A DNA stretch of 64,000 nucleotides from Prescottella defluvii (GTDB lineage: Bacteria > Actinomycetota > Actinomycetes > Mycobacteriales > Mycobacteriaceae). The position numbers and the translations under genes are program-made. The notes under the pieces were generated by a model. That model was given only the letters and a program-made list of their open reading frames with translations. It made no database searches and had not been told where the DNA came from. The stretch covers positions 17,999 to 81,998 of the forward strand of contig NZ_JPOC01000036.1 of NCBI RefSeq assembly GCF_000738775.1. Reading direction: 5' to 3'. Positions 27,243 to 36,229 of this stretch are shown piece after piece (the stretch's first letter is position 1; the number at the start of each line of letters is the position of its first letter).

Positions 27243-28822
27243 CACGAACTCAGGGGGGAACCACGACGTCGCGCGAGCCCGGCATGTTCTGCCTGGTCCT
27301 GCACTCGCACCTACCGTGGCTGGCGAATCACGGCCGCTGGCCGGTGGGCGAGGAATGGCTGTACCAGTCTTGGGCGGCGACCTATCTGCCGGTGACGGGC
27401 GTGTTGCGCCGGCTCGCCGAGGAAGGCCGCACCCGTCTGCTGACGCTGGGGATCACCCCGGTGCTCGCGGCCCAGCTCGACGACCCGCACAGCCTCGACG
27501 GCATGCACCACTGGCTCGGGAACTGGCAGATCCGCGCTCACGAGGCCGCCGGGATGCCGTCGGCGTCGCACAAAGATCTCGGCGCGCGCGAGCACCGCGC
27601 GTCGGCTGCCGCCCTCGAGGACTTCGAAACCCGTTGGCGCCACGGCGGATCCGCGGTGATTCGCGAGCTGATCGATGCCGAGGCGATCGAGCTGCTCGGC
27701 GGCCCGCTGGCACACCCGTTCCAGCCGCTGCTCGACCCCCGGCTGCGCGCGTTCTCGCTCTCGGAGGGCCTCGCGGACGCCCGCGCCCGCTGGGGTCACA
27801 CACCGTCCGGCATCTGGGCACCCGAATGCGGCTACACCCCGGGGATGGAGCGTCAGTACGCCGCCGCGGGTGTGTCGCACTTCATGGTCGACGGTCCCGC
27901 GTTGCGCGGCGACACGTCGGCCGGACGTCCGGTGTGGGACTCCGACGTCGTGGCGTTCGGCCGCGACCTCGAGGTCAGCTATCGGGTGTGGTCCCCCAAG
28001 ACCGGATACCCCGGCCACGCCGCGTACCGCGACTTCCACACCTACGACCACGACACCGGCCTCAAGCCCGCGCGGGTCACCGGACGCAACGTGCCGTCCG
28101 AGCAGAAGGCCCCCTACGACCCGGCGCTGGCCGCCGAGGCGCTCGACAAGCACGTCGAGGACTTCGTCGAGACGGTCCGGCGGCGGCTGCGCAGCGAATC
28201 CGAACGCATCGGCAGGGACGCACTGGTGGTCGCCGCGTTCGACACCGAACTGTTCGGGCACTGGTGGTTCGAGGGACCGCAGTGGCTCGAGAAGGTACTG
28301 CGCGCACTGCCCGAGGCCGGGATCGACGTCGGCACCCTCGCCGACGCCCGCGCCCACGGCTACGTCGGCGCACCCGTGGAACTGCAGGACTCGTCGTGGG
28401 GTTCGGGCAAGGACTGGCGGGTGTGGGCCGGCGACCAGGTGCAGGATCTGGTCCAGCTCAATGCCGAGGTCGTGCAGACCGCGCTCGACACCATCGACAA
28501 GTCCCGAGATGCGAATCCGGACAGACCGGAACTACGGAATCGGGTCCACGACCAGATGTTGCGTGAGACGCTGATGGCGGTCTCGAGCGACTGGGCGTTC
28601 ATGGTCAGCAAGGACTCGGCAGCCGGGTACGCGCGGGAGCGGGCCCACAAGCACGCCCACGCACTTCGGGAGATCGCCGACGCCGTCGCATCCGGCCGGG
28701 ACGACGCCGCACGCCGTCTCGCTGACGGATGGAACGCCGCCGACGGCCTGTTCGCCGCCCTCGATGCGCGGCGTCTGCCCGGTCGCGAGACCGATACTGC
28801 CGCAGCTGCTGGGAGCGTGTGA
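27239..28822 (+). CDS. GH57 family 1,4-alpha-glucan branching enzyme (Rv3031-like)
   Basis: A 527-residue glycoside hydrolase family 57 protein. The N-terminal FCLVLHSHLPWLANHGRWPVGEEWLYQ holds the GH57 region-1 HxH context. GIWAPECGYTPGMERQYAAAG contains the catalytic-nucleophile Glu region, and VVAAFDTELFGHWWFEGPQWLE the catalytic Asp region. It then has a helical C-terminal domain (DWAFMVSKDSAAGYARER). The GTG at 27239 overlaps the previous stop; an ATG at 27284 is the alternative. It sits between the MGLP methyltransferase and the glucosyltransferase, as in M. tuberculosis, so it should place branches on the same glucan. Confidence 0.9.
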   Translation: MTRTQGGTTTSREPGMFCLVLHSHLPWLANHGRWPVGEEWLYQSWAATYLPVTGVLRRLAEEGRTRLLTLGITPVLAAQLDDPHSLDGMHHWLGNWQIRAHEAAGMPSASHKDLGAREHRASAAALEDFETRWRHGGSAVIRELIDAEAIELLGGPLAHPFQPLLDPRLRAFSLSEGLADARARWGHTPSGIWAPECGYTPGMERQYAAAGVSHFMVDGPALRGDTSAGRPVWDSDVVAFGRDLEVSYRVWSPKTGYPGHAAYRDFHTYDHDTGLKPARVTGRNVPSEQKAPYDPALAAEALDKHVEDFVETVRRRLRSESERIGRDALVVAAFDTELFGHWWFEGPQWLEKVLRALPEAGIDVGTLADARAHGYVGAPVELQDSSWGSGKDWRVWAGDQVQDLVQLNAEVVQTALDTIDKSRDANPDRPELRNRVHDQMLRETLMAVSSDWAFMVSKDSAAGYARERAHKHAHALREIADAVASGRDDAARRLADGWNAADGLFAALDARRLPGRETDTAAAAGSV

Positions 28823-30066
28823 TGAAGATTCTGATCGTGTCGTGGGAGTACCCGCCGGTCGTGGTCGGCGGGTTGGGGCGGCACGTCCATCACCTCGCGA
28901 CCGAACTGGCCGCGGCCGGCCACGAGGTGGTCGTGCTGGCACGCCGGCCGTCGGGCACCGATCCGACGACGCACCCGACGGTCACCGAGATCTCCGAGGG
29001 CGTCCTCGTCGTCGCCGTCGCCGAGGACCCGCCGCACTTCATCTTCGGCGAGGACATGCTGGCGTGGACGCTCGCGATGGGCCACGCGATGGTCCGCGCC
29101 GGTGTCGCGTTGTCGAAGGGAGGCATCGGCGAGGGCTGGCAGCCCGACGTCGTGCACGCCCACGACTGGCTGGTGGCGCATCCGGCGATCGCACTCGCCG
29201 AGTTCTACGACGTCCCGCTGGTCTCGACGCTGCACGCGTCGGAGGCCGGACGGCACAGCGGCTGGATCTCGGGTCGGATCAACCGTCAGGTCCACTCGGT
29301 GGAGTGGTGGCTGGCGAACGAGTCGGACTCGATCATCACGTGCTCGGCGTCGATGGAGGACGAGGTCACCGCGCTGTACGGGCCCGAACTGCCGCCGATC
29401 ACGGTGATCCGCAACGGCATCGACGTCACCACCTGGAGCTTCCGCCCGCGCGCCCCGCGGTCGGGACCGGCGACCCTGCTGTACGTCGGACGGCTCGAGT
29501 ACGAGAAGGGCGTGCAGGACGCGATCGCGGCGCTGCCGAGGATCCGGCGTAGCCACCCCGGCACGACGCTGGCCATCGCGGGTGAGGGCACCCAGTTCGA
29601 GTGGCTGCAGCAGCAGGCCCGCACCCACCGGGTGGCACGTTCGGTGACGTTCCTCGGCAACCTCGACCACGAGGAACTGCTGAGCTGGCTGCACGGCGCC
29701 GACGCGATCGTGCTGCCCAGCCGGTACGAGCCGTTCGGGATCATCGCCCTCGAGGCGGCGGCCGCGGGCACGCCGTTGATCACGTCCACCGCCGGTGGGC
29801 TCGGCGAGGCCGTCGTGGACGGGGTCACGGGCCTGTCGTTCGAGCCGGCGGACGTGGACGGGCTGACCTCCGCGGCACGCGAGGTGCTCGACGATCCCGC
29901 CGCCGCCCAGGTGCGGGCACTGGCCGCCCGCGAGCGGCTGACCGCCGACTTCGACTGGGGCAAGGTGGCCGAGGAGACCGTTCAGGTCTATGCGGCCGCC
30001 AAGCGTCGGGTGCGGCATCCGTTGGCCCGCCCGGAGATTCCCGAGCGCCCGCTACCGGGTCGGTAG
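28822..30066 (+). CDS. GT4 family alpha-1,4-glucosyltransferase (Rv3032-like)
   Basis: A 414-residue glycogen-synthase-like glycosyltransferase. The N-terminal donor loop is KILIVSWEYPPVVVGGLGRHVHHLA. VVHAHDWLVAHPAIALA and TLHASEAGRHSGW follow. The C-terminal GT-B domain has YVGRLEYEKGVQDAI, the E-x7-E motif PSRYEPFGIIALEAAAAGTP and TAGGLGEAVVDGVTG. The mycobacterial homologue elongates MGLP and contributes to intracellular glucan and glycogen. It overlaps the GH57 gene by 1 nt (TGATG), completing a three-gene coupled operon. Confidence 0.93.
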   Translation: MKILIVSWEYPPVVVGGLGRHVHHLATELAAAGHEVVVLARRPSGTDPTTHPTVTEISEGVLVVAVAEDPPHFIFGEDMLAWTLAMGHAMVRAGVALSKGGIGEGWQPDVVHAHDWLVAHPAIALAEFYDVPLVSTLHASEAGRHSGWISGRINRQVHSVEWWLANESDSIITCSASMEDEVTALYGPELPPITVIRNGIDVTTWSFRPRAPRSGPATLLYVGRLEYEKGVQDAIAALPRIRRSHPGTTLAIAGEGTQFEWLQQQARTHRVARSVTFLGNLDHEELLSWLHGADAIVLPSRYEPFGIIALEAAAAGTPLITSTAGGLGEAVVDGVTGLSFEPADVDGLTSAAREVLDDPAAAQVRALAARERLTADFDWGKVAEETVQVYAAAKRRVRHPLARPEIPERPLPGR

Positions 30067-30085
30067 CAGGCGCTCGTTCACCCGA

Positions 30086-30877
30086 TCAGGACTTGGCGCC
30101 GGCGCCGTTCCCGTTCACCGCGGGGGCGGCGTCGGCGCCGTTGGTGGCGAGCTTCTTGCGGGCGATGTCCTCGAGCGCAGCGATGTACTTCGCCCGATCC
30201 GCTGCCCCCGACTCCCAGTCCGCCCGACGATTCTTGACGGCCTTCGCGGGCGAGCCGACGGCGATGCTGAAGTCGGGGATCTCGCCCTTGACGACCGCGT
30301 GCGCGCCCAGGACACAGCCGCGGCCGACGCGCGTGTTCCGCAGCACCGTCACCTTCGCGGCGATCCAGGTGTCGGGCCCGATGCGGACCGGGCCCTTGAC
30401 GATGCCCTGGTCCTTGATCGGCACGTTGACGTCGTCCATGCGGTGGTCGAAGTCGCAGATGTAGCACCAGTCCGCGACCAGGGTCGAGGCACCGATCTCG
30501 ATGTCGATGTAGGTGTTGACGACGTTGTCCTTGCCGAAGACGACCTTGTCGCCGATCCGGAGGGATCCCTCGTGGCAGCGCAGGGCGTTTCCGTCACCGA
30601 TGTGCACCCACTTGCCGATCTCCAGGCGGGACAGACCGGGCGTCGAATGGATCTCGACGTTCTTGCCGAGGAACACCATGCCGCGAGTGATGATGTGCGG
30701 GTTCGCGAGCTTGAACTTCGCCAGGCGGTAGTAGCGGACCAGGTACCACGGTGTGTACGCCTTGTTCGCGATGACCCATTTCAGCGAGGCCACCGTCAGG
30801 AAACGTGCCTGCTCACTGTCCCGACGTCGAGATCCGCGCCACCTCGAGCGCAACGGTGCGCCCCACATGCTCGTCAT
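30086..30877 (-). CDS. Hexapeptide-repeat (left-handed beta-helix) acyltransferase (Rv3034c-like)
   Basis: A 263-residue acyltransferase. Hexapeptide turns are visible in VFLGKNVEIHSTPGLSRLEIGKWVHIGDGN, LRIGDKVVFGKDNVVNTYIDIEIGAST, GPVRIGPDTWIAAKVTVLRNTRVGRGCVLGAHAVVKG and FSIAVGSPAKAV, with the active-site region CDFDHRMDDVNVPI. Rv3034c at this position has been implicated in acylating MGLP. The gene is convergent with the glucosyltransferase (19 nt between stops). The C-terminal 25 residues are low-complexity. The exact acyl group is inferred from context only. Confidence 0.88.
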   Translation of the reverse strand: MTSMWGAPLRSRWRGSRRRDSEQARFLTVASLKWVIANKAYTPWYLVRYYRLAKFKLANPHIITRGMVFLGKNVEIHSTPGLSRLEIGKWVHIGDGNALRCHEGSLRIGDKVVFGKDNVVNTYIDIEIGASTLVADWCYICDFDHRMDDVNVPIKDQGIVKGPVRIGPDTWIAAKVTVLRNTRVGRGCVLGAHAVVKGEIPDFSIAVGSPAKAVKNRRADWESGAADRAKYIAALEDIARKKLATNGADAAPAVNGNGAGAKS

Positions 30878-30930
30878 GACACGTAAGCCTACGGACCGCC
30901 ACTGTGCGCCCGGTCACGTGCCCCGCCCAG

Positions 30931-31275
30931 TTACAGGGCGGCGCGCCTGCTCACGCTGTGGCCACCCCACGAGTTGCCGGTCCAGCCCGGCTCGACCCAC
31001 ACCCGGCGCCGCCGCGAACGCCGACGACGCGCCGCCCGCACCCAGTCGTCGTCGTGCGCGACCGCGTACGCCACGAGCGCGCCGACGACTGCGGTGACGA
31101 CCGTCGCGACCACCGATGCCATCACCAACCCGACCGCGCCGGCGATGCCGAGGACCAGCATCGAGGTGACGACACGGCCCGCGGACGGCGAGCCGAGAAG
31201 ATAGTTGTCGATGTCCGAGACACCGGATGACCCAGATTCTGTCCGCGCTCCCGGCTGCATGGATCCATTAGACAC
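30931..31275 (-). CDS. Small membrane protein of unknown function
   Basis: A 114-residue open frame; an ATG five codons in (31260) is an alternative start. Residues 39-75 are strongly hydrophobic (TSMLVLGIAGAVGLVMASVV, ATVVTAVVGALVAYAVA), giving one hairpin of two helices. A very basic tail ([13 protein letters not shown]) follows and would face the cytoplasm. The N-terminus is Ser/Gly-rich. No family is recognised. It lies between the acyltransferase and alanine dehydrogenase genes on the same strand. Coding status rests on the clear membrane-protein composition. Confidence 0.55.
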   Translation of the reverse strand: MSNGSMQPGARTESGSSGVSDIDNYLLGSPSAGRVVTSMLVLGIAGAVGLVMASVVATVVTAVVGALVAYAVAHDDDWVRAARRRRSRRRRVWVEPGWTGNSWGGHSVSRRAAL

Positions 31276-31373
31276 AATTCTCCACCGCGTGTCGCAGCAG
31301 AATCAGATAAACGATCGACAACGATAATTTCCCCGACGAATTACATCCGTGGCGTCCACACCAACAGGACGAA

Positions 31374-32498
31374 TCAACCGGCCAGCGCGGATTCCACCGA
31401 CACACACGGCAGTGCGTGCGCCATCGCGACCGGCGCGTGCGTCACCTGACCCGACCAGGCGTTGAGTCCCATGGCCAAGGTCGGGTCGGAGCGCATCGCC
31501 GCGCGCCAACCGATTTCCGCGATCATCGCGACAAACGGCAACGTAACGTTTACCAACGCGCGGGTAGAAGTATGGGGAACAACGCTCGGCATATTGGGGA
31601 CCGCATAAATAATCGAATTGTGAACCATATAGGTGGGTCGGTCGTGGGTCGTGGGACGCGAATCCTCGAAGCACCCGCCCTGATCGATCGCGATGTCCAC
31701 CAACACGCTGCCCGGCAGCATCCGGGACACCTGCTCGGACGTGACCAGCCTCGGGGCGCGGGCCCCGTGCACCAGCACCGCACCGATCACCAGATCCGCT
31801 TCGACCAGCGTCCGCTCGAGCTCCGTCCGGGTCGACACCACGGTCGAGATGCGGGAACCGAAGCGGGCGTGCAGCGCACGCAGTCGCTCGACGTCACGGT
31901 CGAACACCGTCACCCGCGCCCCCATCCCCACCGCGACCGCGGTGGCGTGCGTCCCCGCGCTCCCGGCGCCGATCACCACCACCCGGGCCGGTGGAACGCC
32001 GGGAACGCCGCCGAGGAGGATGCCGCGCCCGAGTCCGTCGGCGGTGGACTGCAGCGCGTGCGCACCGACCTGGGTGGCGAGGCGTCCGGCGACCTCACTC
32101 ATCGGCGCGAGCAACGGCAGCGAACCGTCGGCGCGTTCGACGGTCTCGTAGGCGATCGCCGTGACCCCGCTCGACAGCAGCGCCTCGGTGCACTCGAGCG
32201 ACGCCGCGAGATGCAGATAGGTGAACAGCACCTGCCCGCGGCGCATCAGTCCGAACTCCGGCGCCAGGGGTTCTTTGACCTTCACGATCAGCTCGGCCGC
32301 CGCCCAGACGTCCTCGGCGCGATCGACGATCCGGGCACCCGCGGCGACGAACGCACCGTCGGACATCGACGAACCGTCCCCGGCCCCACGTTGGACGACG
32401 ACCTCGTGTCCCTGCGCACGCAGTTCGGTCACCGCGAGCGGAGTCAACGCGACCCGTAGTTCTCCGCTCTTGATCTCCTTCGGCACACCGATTCGCAT
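31374..32498 (-). CDS. ald: Alanine dehydrogenase
   Basis: A 374-residue NAD-dependent enzyme for L-alanine/pyruvate interconversion. It begins RIGVPKEIKSGELRVALTP (substrate-binding R and K). YLHLAASLE carries the catalytic His region and APMSEVAGRLATQVGAHALQ follows. The Rossmann motif is VVVIGAGSAGTHATAVAVGMGARVTVFDRD. The ATG at 32498 is preceded by a strong GGAGGAGG Shine-Dalgarno, which settles the start. It is not part of the conserved block in M. tuberculosis, where ald (Rv2780) lies elsewhere. Confidence 0.96.
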   Translation of the reverse strand: MRIGVPKEIKSGELRVALTPLAVTELRAQGHEVVVQRGAGDGSSMSDGAFVAAGARIVDRAEDVWAAAELIVKVKEPLAPEFGLMRRGQVLFTYLHLAASLECTEALLSSGVTAIAYETVERADGSLPLLAPMSEVAGRLATQVGAHALQSTADGLGRGILLGGVPGVPPARVVVIGAGSAGTHATAVAVGMGARVTVFDRDVERLRALHARFGSRISTVVSTRTELERTLVEADLVIGAVLVHGARAPRLVTSEQVSRMLPGSVLVDIAIDQGGCFEDSRPTTHDRPTYMVHNSIIYAVPNMPSVVPHTSTRALVNVTLPFVAMIAEIGWRAAMRSDPTLAMGLNAWSGQVTHAPVAMAHALPCVSVESALAG

Positions 32499-32629
32499 GA
32501 TGCCTCCTCCGACACGCAGACCGGATCCTTCATCGAGGGTCCCACGAAATGCGCCGGGGCGGTTCGACGACCGCACATGGCGGCCGGGATAATCTCTGAT
32601 CCGAGCAGATCCCTACCCGAGGAGATGTA

Positions 32630-33937
32630 ATGCGGCGTGCCCTACGGTCGTCGGCGGCAACGCTGACGGCGATCTCGGCCCTCCTTCTCACAGGATGCGG
32701 CGGAGACTCCGGCACCGCGGACGTCTTCGGCGCGGGCGGATGGCCGGGCATGCACGCCGACGCCCGCAACAGCAATACCAGTGCCGTGACGGGGTCCCGA
32801 TCATTGGACTTCGAGTGGTCCCGCCCCCTCGGCGGCCTCACCCCGACGAACGCCTCGGTGGCAGCGAACGGGCAGATCTTCCTCACCGCACAGGCCGACG
32901 AGGGTTGCAACCTCTTCTCGTTCCAGATCGACTCCGGACGCAAGCGCTGGTGCACCCGGATCGGCGCCGGCGCCGCCACCTCGACTCCCGTGGTGGACGC
33001 CGCCACCAACGTCTACATCGGCGACGAGGGTGCAATGACCTCGTTCGATCAGCGTGGCCAACTGCGCTGGCGCACACCGGTATCCGGAACCCCACGCTCC
33101 GCTCAGTTCACCGGCGACGGCAACCTGCTGTTCGTGACGCACCTCGGCCAGGTCAACGTCCTCGACCCGCAGACCGGTTTCACGGTGGCACCGTCGTACG
33201 ACCTGATCCCGCCGGCGTCGTACACCCAGGGCGCCAACATCGAGCCCGTTCCGAACGATCAGGGCCTCGACGGGTGCCTCGCCGGCGGTCCGCAGTGCCC
33301 GGTCGCGGGTACCCCGGCGATCGATCCGGGCACCGGCCGCGTCGTGTTCACCTTCTGGCGCCCCTTCGCCGCACAGGCCGACCTGGTCGCGATGCGCTAC
33401 ACCGGCGGTGAGAATCCGAGACTCGTCGAGGACTGGTCGACCAGCACGCTACCGGGCGGACCCGCCGGCGGACCCGCCCTGTCGGCAGACGGAAAGACCG
33501 TGTACGCCAACGACAATGCCGGGCACCTGTGGGCGGTCGACGCGGAGACCGGCGAACCACGCTGGAGCCACGACCTCGGCTACCCGGCCCTGGGTACCCC
33601 GTCCACGTCCGCCGACGGCCTGATCCTCCCCGCCGGCGGGGAGAACGGCCGACTGCTTGCGCTGCGCGACCGCGGTGACCGCGCCGAACCGGTTTGGGAG
33701 CGAAACGATCTGCTACACCTCGGCGTCCCCGCGCAGACCGCCGGCGCCACCGGGTACACCGTCGTGCGCGACGGCGACACCGGACTGGCACTTCTGACAT
33801 TCGACACCGGGACCGGCGACACCCTCGACCAGGACACTCTTCCCGGGGCCACCGGATACACCGTCGGCACCTCCATCGGACCGGACGGCGAGGTGCTCAC
33901 CCCGACGCTGATCGGGGAACTGTTCGTCCTGAAGTAG
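32630..33937 (+). CDS. PQQ-repeat beta-propeller lipoprotein (Rv3035-like)
   Basis: A 435-residue exported lipoprotein. The signal peptide ends in the lipobox LLTGC (C23). Repeats of the PQQ-binding-like/outer-membrane-assembly propeller type follow: LFSFQIDSGRKRWCTRIGAG, MTSFDQRGQLRWRTPVSG, VYANDNAGHLWAVDAETGEPRWSHDLG, LILPAGGENGRLLALRD. Four cysteines could make disulfides. A GAGGAG Shine-Dalgarno precedes the ATG. The position next to the MGLP cluster matches Rv3035. Whether it binds PQQ or acts as a protein scaffold is unknown. Confidence 0.87.
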   Translation: MRRALRSSAATLTAISALLLTGCGGDSGTADVFGAGGWPGMHADARNSNTSAVTGSRSLDFEWSRPLGGLTPTNASVAANGQIFLTAQADEGCNLFSFQIDSGRKRWCTRIGAGAATSTPVVDAATNVYIGDEGAMTSFDQRGQLRWRTPVSGTPRSAQFTGDGNLLFVTHLGQVNVLDPQTGFTVAPSYDLIPPASYTQGANIEPVPNDQGLDGCLAGGPQCPVAGTPAIDPGTGRVVFTFWRPFAAQADLVAMRYTGGENPRLVEDWSTSTLPGGPAGGPALSADGKTVYANDNAGHLWAVDAETGEPRWSHDLGYPALGTPSTSADGLILPAGGENGRLLALRDRGDRAEPVWERNDLLHLGVPAQTAGATGYTVVRDGDTGLALLTFDTGTGDTLDQDTLPGATGYTVGTSIGPDGEVLTPTLIGELFVLK

Positions 33938-33940
33938 CCG

Positions 33941-35098
33941 TCAGTCCCGCGCGGCACACACGAACGCGACGGGAGTCCGGCCGATCCTGGTGAGCACCAC
34001 GGACATCGGCGTCGTGCCGCGCAACTTCAGACGTGGCCGCAGCACGGCCGGATCGATGTCGAGACCGCGGACCAGGATCTCCGCCGAGCCGCAGTCCCGC
34101 GCGGCGAGTTCCTGCCGCAGCGCCTTCTCGGTGTACTTGAGTCGCGCCAGCACCCGGAAACCACGCACACCGTCGGGCACGCTGTCCCCGGTGAGGTAGG
34201 CGATCCGAGGATCCAACTGCCACAACCCGTGCCGCGCGGCGTAATGCCGCACCAGACCGGACCGCACGACCGCTCCGTCCGGATCGATGATCCACTCCCC
34301 CGGCTCGCGCTCGGGGATGTCGTCGGACTCGGCATCGGTGATCTCCCACCCCGTCCCGTCCGAACGCAGCACACTCGCCCGACGCCGCACGCCGGCACCC
34401 GCCAGCCCCGGCGACCACAGGCACGCCTCGCGCACACCACCGTCGAGCGAGACCACCTCCACCTCGCCGTCCCAGTCGAGCCGGTCGAAATCCAGCCCCG
34501 GAGCGCACTTCACCGCCAGATCCCGCCCGGCGTACACGTCGAGCAGGTCGGGCAGTGGCGGCATCAGCGCCGCCGGATCGTGCGTGCGTCTGCCGCCCGA
34601 ACGGCGCGCCGGGTCGGCGATCACCACGGTGTCTCGCGTACAGGGCCGCAGCGCGTCGGCCCGCACCAGCGTCGCACCCGGAACGTTGTGGGCCGCCATC
34701 GCCAACCGGACAGGGTCGAGGTCGCTGCCGATCACGGTGTCCGCCACCGGAACCAGAGCCGAGAGCTCGGCGCCGATCGAACAGGTGACGTCGTGGACGC
34801 GGCGGCCCGCGAGCCTGACGCCGCGGTGCCGCGCCACCGCGATCGGCGTCGCCTGCTGCAACGCATCATCGGTGAACAGCCAGGAATCGGCGCCGTCCAG
34901 CTTGGCCTGCGCCTTGCGACGCAACAGCACCGTCTCGATCAGCAGTGCGGTGCGGTCACCGAAACGCGCACGCGCCCGGCCGATGTCGGCCAGTCGCGTG
35001 CGCGTGGACAGCTCCGATTCCGCGGTCTCCGCCAGCGCCTCAATGCCTTCGGTGCTGCGCAGGTATCCGACGTCGTCGGTCGTGAAGTCGTATCCCAA
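33941..35098 (-). CDS. Class I methyltransferase with THUMP-like C-terminal domain (Rv3037c-like)
   Basis: A 385-residue protein. The N-terminal helical part (DDVGYLRSTEGIEALAETAE) precedes a Rossmann methyltransferase core: VHDVTCSIGAELSALVPVADTVIGSDLDPVRLAMAAHN, then the motif IV-like VVIADPARRSGGRR. The C-terminal part GFRVLARLKYTEKALRQELAARDCGSAEILVRGLDIDP resembles the THUMP-like domain of nucleic-acid methyltransferases. The DPAR motif suggests a base-modifying enzyme more than a sugar methyltransferase, but the substrate is unknown. Its stop is 3 nt from the convergent lipoprotein stop, and its ATG is 17 nt downstream of the next methyltransferase gene. Confidence 0.85.
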   Translation of the reverse strand: MGYDFTTDDVGYLRSTEGIEALAETAESELSTRTRLADIGRARARFGDRTALLIETVLLRRKAQAKLDGADSWLFTDDALQQATPIAVARHRGVRLAGRRVHDVTCSIGAELSALVPVADTVIGSDLDPVRLAMAAHNVPGATLVRADALRPCTRDTVVIADPARRSGGRRTHDPAALMPPLPDLLDVYAGRDLAVKCAPGLDFDRLDWDGEVEVVSLDGGVREACLWSPGLAGAGVRRRASVLRSDGTGWEITDAESDDIPEREPGEWIIDPDGAVVRSGLVRHYAARHGLWQLDPRIAYLTGDSVPDGVRGFRVLARLKYTEKALRQELAARDCGSAEILVRGLDIDPAVLRPRLKLRGTTPMSVVLTRIGRTPVAFVCAARD

Positions 35099-35115
35099 AG
35101 TTCGTTCGGCTCAGC

Positions 35116-36099
35116 TCAGTCGGTGGCGCCCGGCTTCACGCCGGTGATCATCACGTTGTAGAAGAAGTTGCGCGGGACGACGTGCTGGAGCACCTTCTCG
35201 TCGACCCAGCTCAGCGTCTTGAAGCCGCCGAATGCGAACTTGGCCCAGCCCCAACCCAGCTTCTCCGGCGGCACGGCGGCCTCGAAGGTGCGGACCGGCC
35301 AGCCGAGCAACGCCGCGGCGAACTCCTCCGTCTTGGCCTTGACCTCGACCGCTCCGGCTGACTTCGCGATGTTCTCGAGGTCGGTGGGATCGAACGTGTG
35401 CAGGTCGACGACGGCCTCGAGCGCGGCGGCCCGGGACGACTCGTCGAGCTCGGCCTGCGGACGACGCCAGTCCGACAGGAACGGCAGCTTGGTGACGTTG
35501 GTGGTCGCGGCCCAGGTCGCACGCCCGAGCCAGCGGGCGTAGAAGTTGCCGACGGTGCTGGGCTCGCCGGCGAAGACGAACCGGCCACCGGGCTTGAGCA
35601 CACGCAGCACCTCGCGCAGCGACTGCTCGACGTCCGGAATGTGGTGCAGGACCGCATGGCCGACGACGAGGTCGAAGGTGTCGTCCTCGTACGGGATGGT
35701 CTCGGCGTCGGCGACACGACCGTCGACGGGCAGGCCCAGGTGCTCGGCGTTGCGCATCGCGACCTTCACCATGCCCGGGGACAGGTCGGTGACCGAACCG
35801 GTCTTCGCGACGCCGCCCTGCATGAGGTTGAGCAGGAAGAAGCCCGTTCCGCAGCCCAGTTCCAGCGCCCGCTCGTACGGCAGCGGCTGGTCGCCCGCGA
35901 CGGCGTCGAACCGGCCCCGCGCGTACTCGATGCAACGCTCGTCGTACGAGATGGACCACTTGTCGTCGTAGGTCTCCGCTTCCCAGTCGTGGTAGAGGAC
36001 CTGGGCGAGCTTCGTGTCCTTCAGCGCAGCCTCGACCTCTTCGGCGGTTGCGTGCGGGTTCGGGGCGGGATCGATCCCGTCGTTCGGGCTTGCAGTCAT
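35116..36099 (-). CDS. Class I SAM-dependent methyltransferase (Rv3038c-like)
   Basis: A 327-residue methyltransferase. The SAM-binding loop is ALELGCGTGFFLLNLMQGGVAKTGSVTDLSPGMVKVA; VADAETIPYEDDTFDLVVGHAVLHHI and LREVLRVLKPGGRFVFAGEP follow, a Methyltransf_11 pattern. The C-terminal third (WRRPQAELDESSRAAALEA...VVPRNFFYNVMITGVKPG) is family-specific and unassigned. The ATG at 36099 was chosen; no homologous sequence is evident upstream. A long palindrome lies just upstream, between it and the enoyl-CoA hydratase gene. The substrate is unknown. Confidence 0.88.
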   Translation of the reverse strand: MTASPNDGIDPAPNPHATAEEVEAALKDTKLAQVLYHDWEAETYDDKWSISYDERCIEYARGRFDAVAGDQPLPYERALELGCGTGFFLLNLMQGGVAKTGSVTDLSPGMVKVAMRNAEHLGLPVDGRVADAETIPYEDDTFDLVVGHAVLHHIPDVEQSLREVLRVLKPGGRFVFAGEPSTVGNFYARWLGRATWAATTNVTKLPFLSDWRRPQAELDESSRAAALEAVVDLHTFDPTDLENIAKSAGAVEVKAKTEEFAAALLGWPVRTFEAAVPPEKLGWGWAKFAFGGFKTLSWVDEKVLQHVVPRNFFYNVMITGVKPGATD

Positions 36100-36162
36100 G
36101 TAGCGAATCCTACCCAATGGTAAGGAATGAACAAGTTCTAGTTTTGGGCCGTTCCGGGCCTC

Positions 36163-36219
36163 GATTCGCGCACTTGTCGCGGTCCCCAGGGCCGGGAATC
36201 CGCGACAAGTGCGCAAATC
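36163..36219. repeat. 20-bp-stem palindrome between the hydratase and methyltransferase genes
   Basis: GATTCGCGCACTTGTCGCGG (36163-36182) pairs with CCGCGACAAGTGCGCAAATC (36200-36219) with one mismatch around a 17-nt loop. It begins 11 nt after the echA17-like stop (36230), so it can serve as that gene's terminator. Its length exceeds the other terminators here, and it may be a stray intergenic palindromic element. Confidence 0.7.
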
Positions 36220-36229
36220 GCAGGACGAA

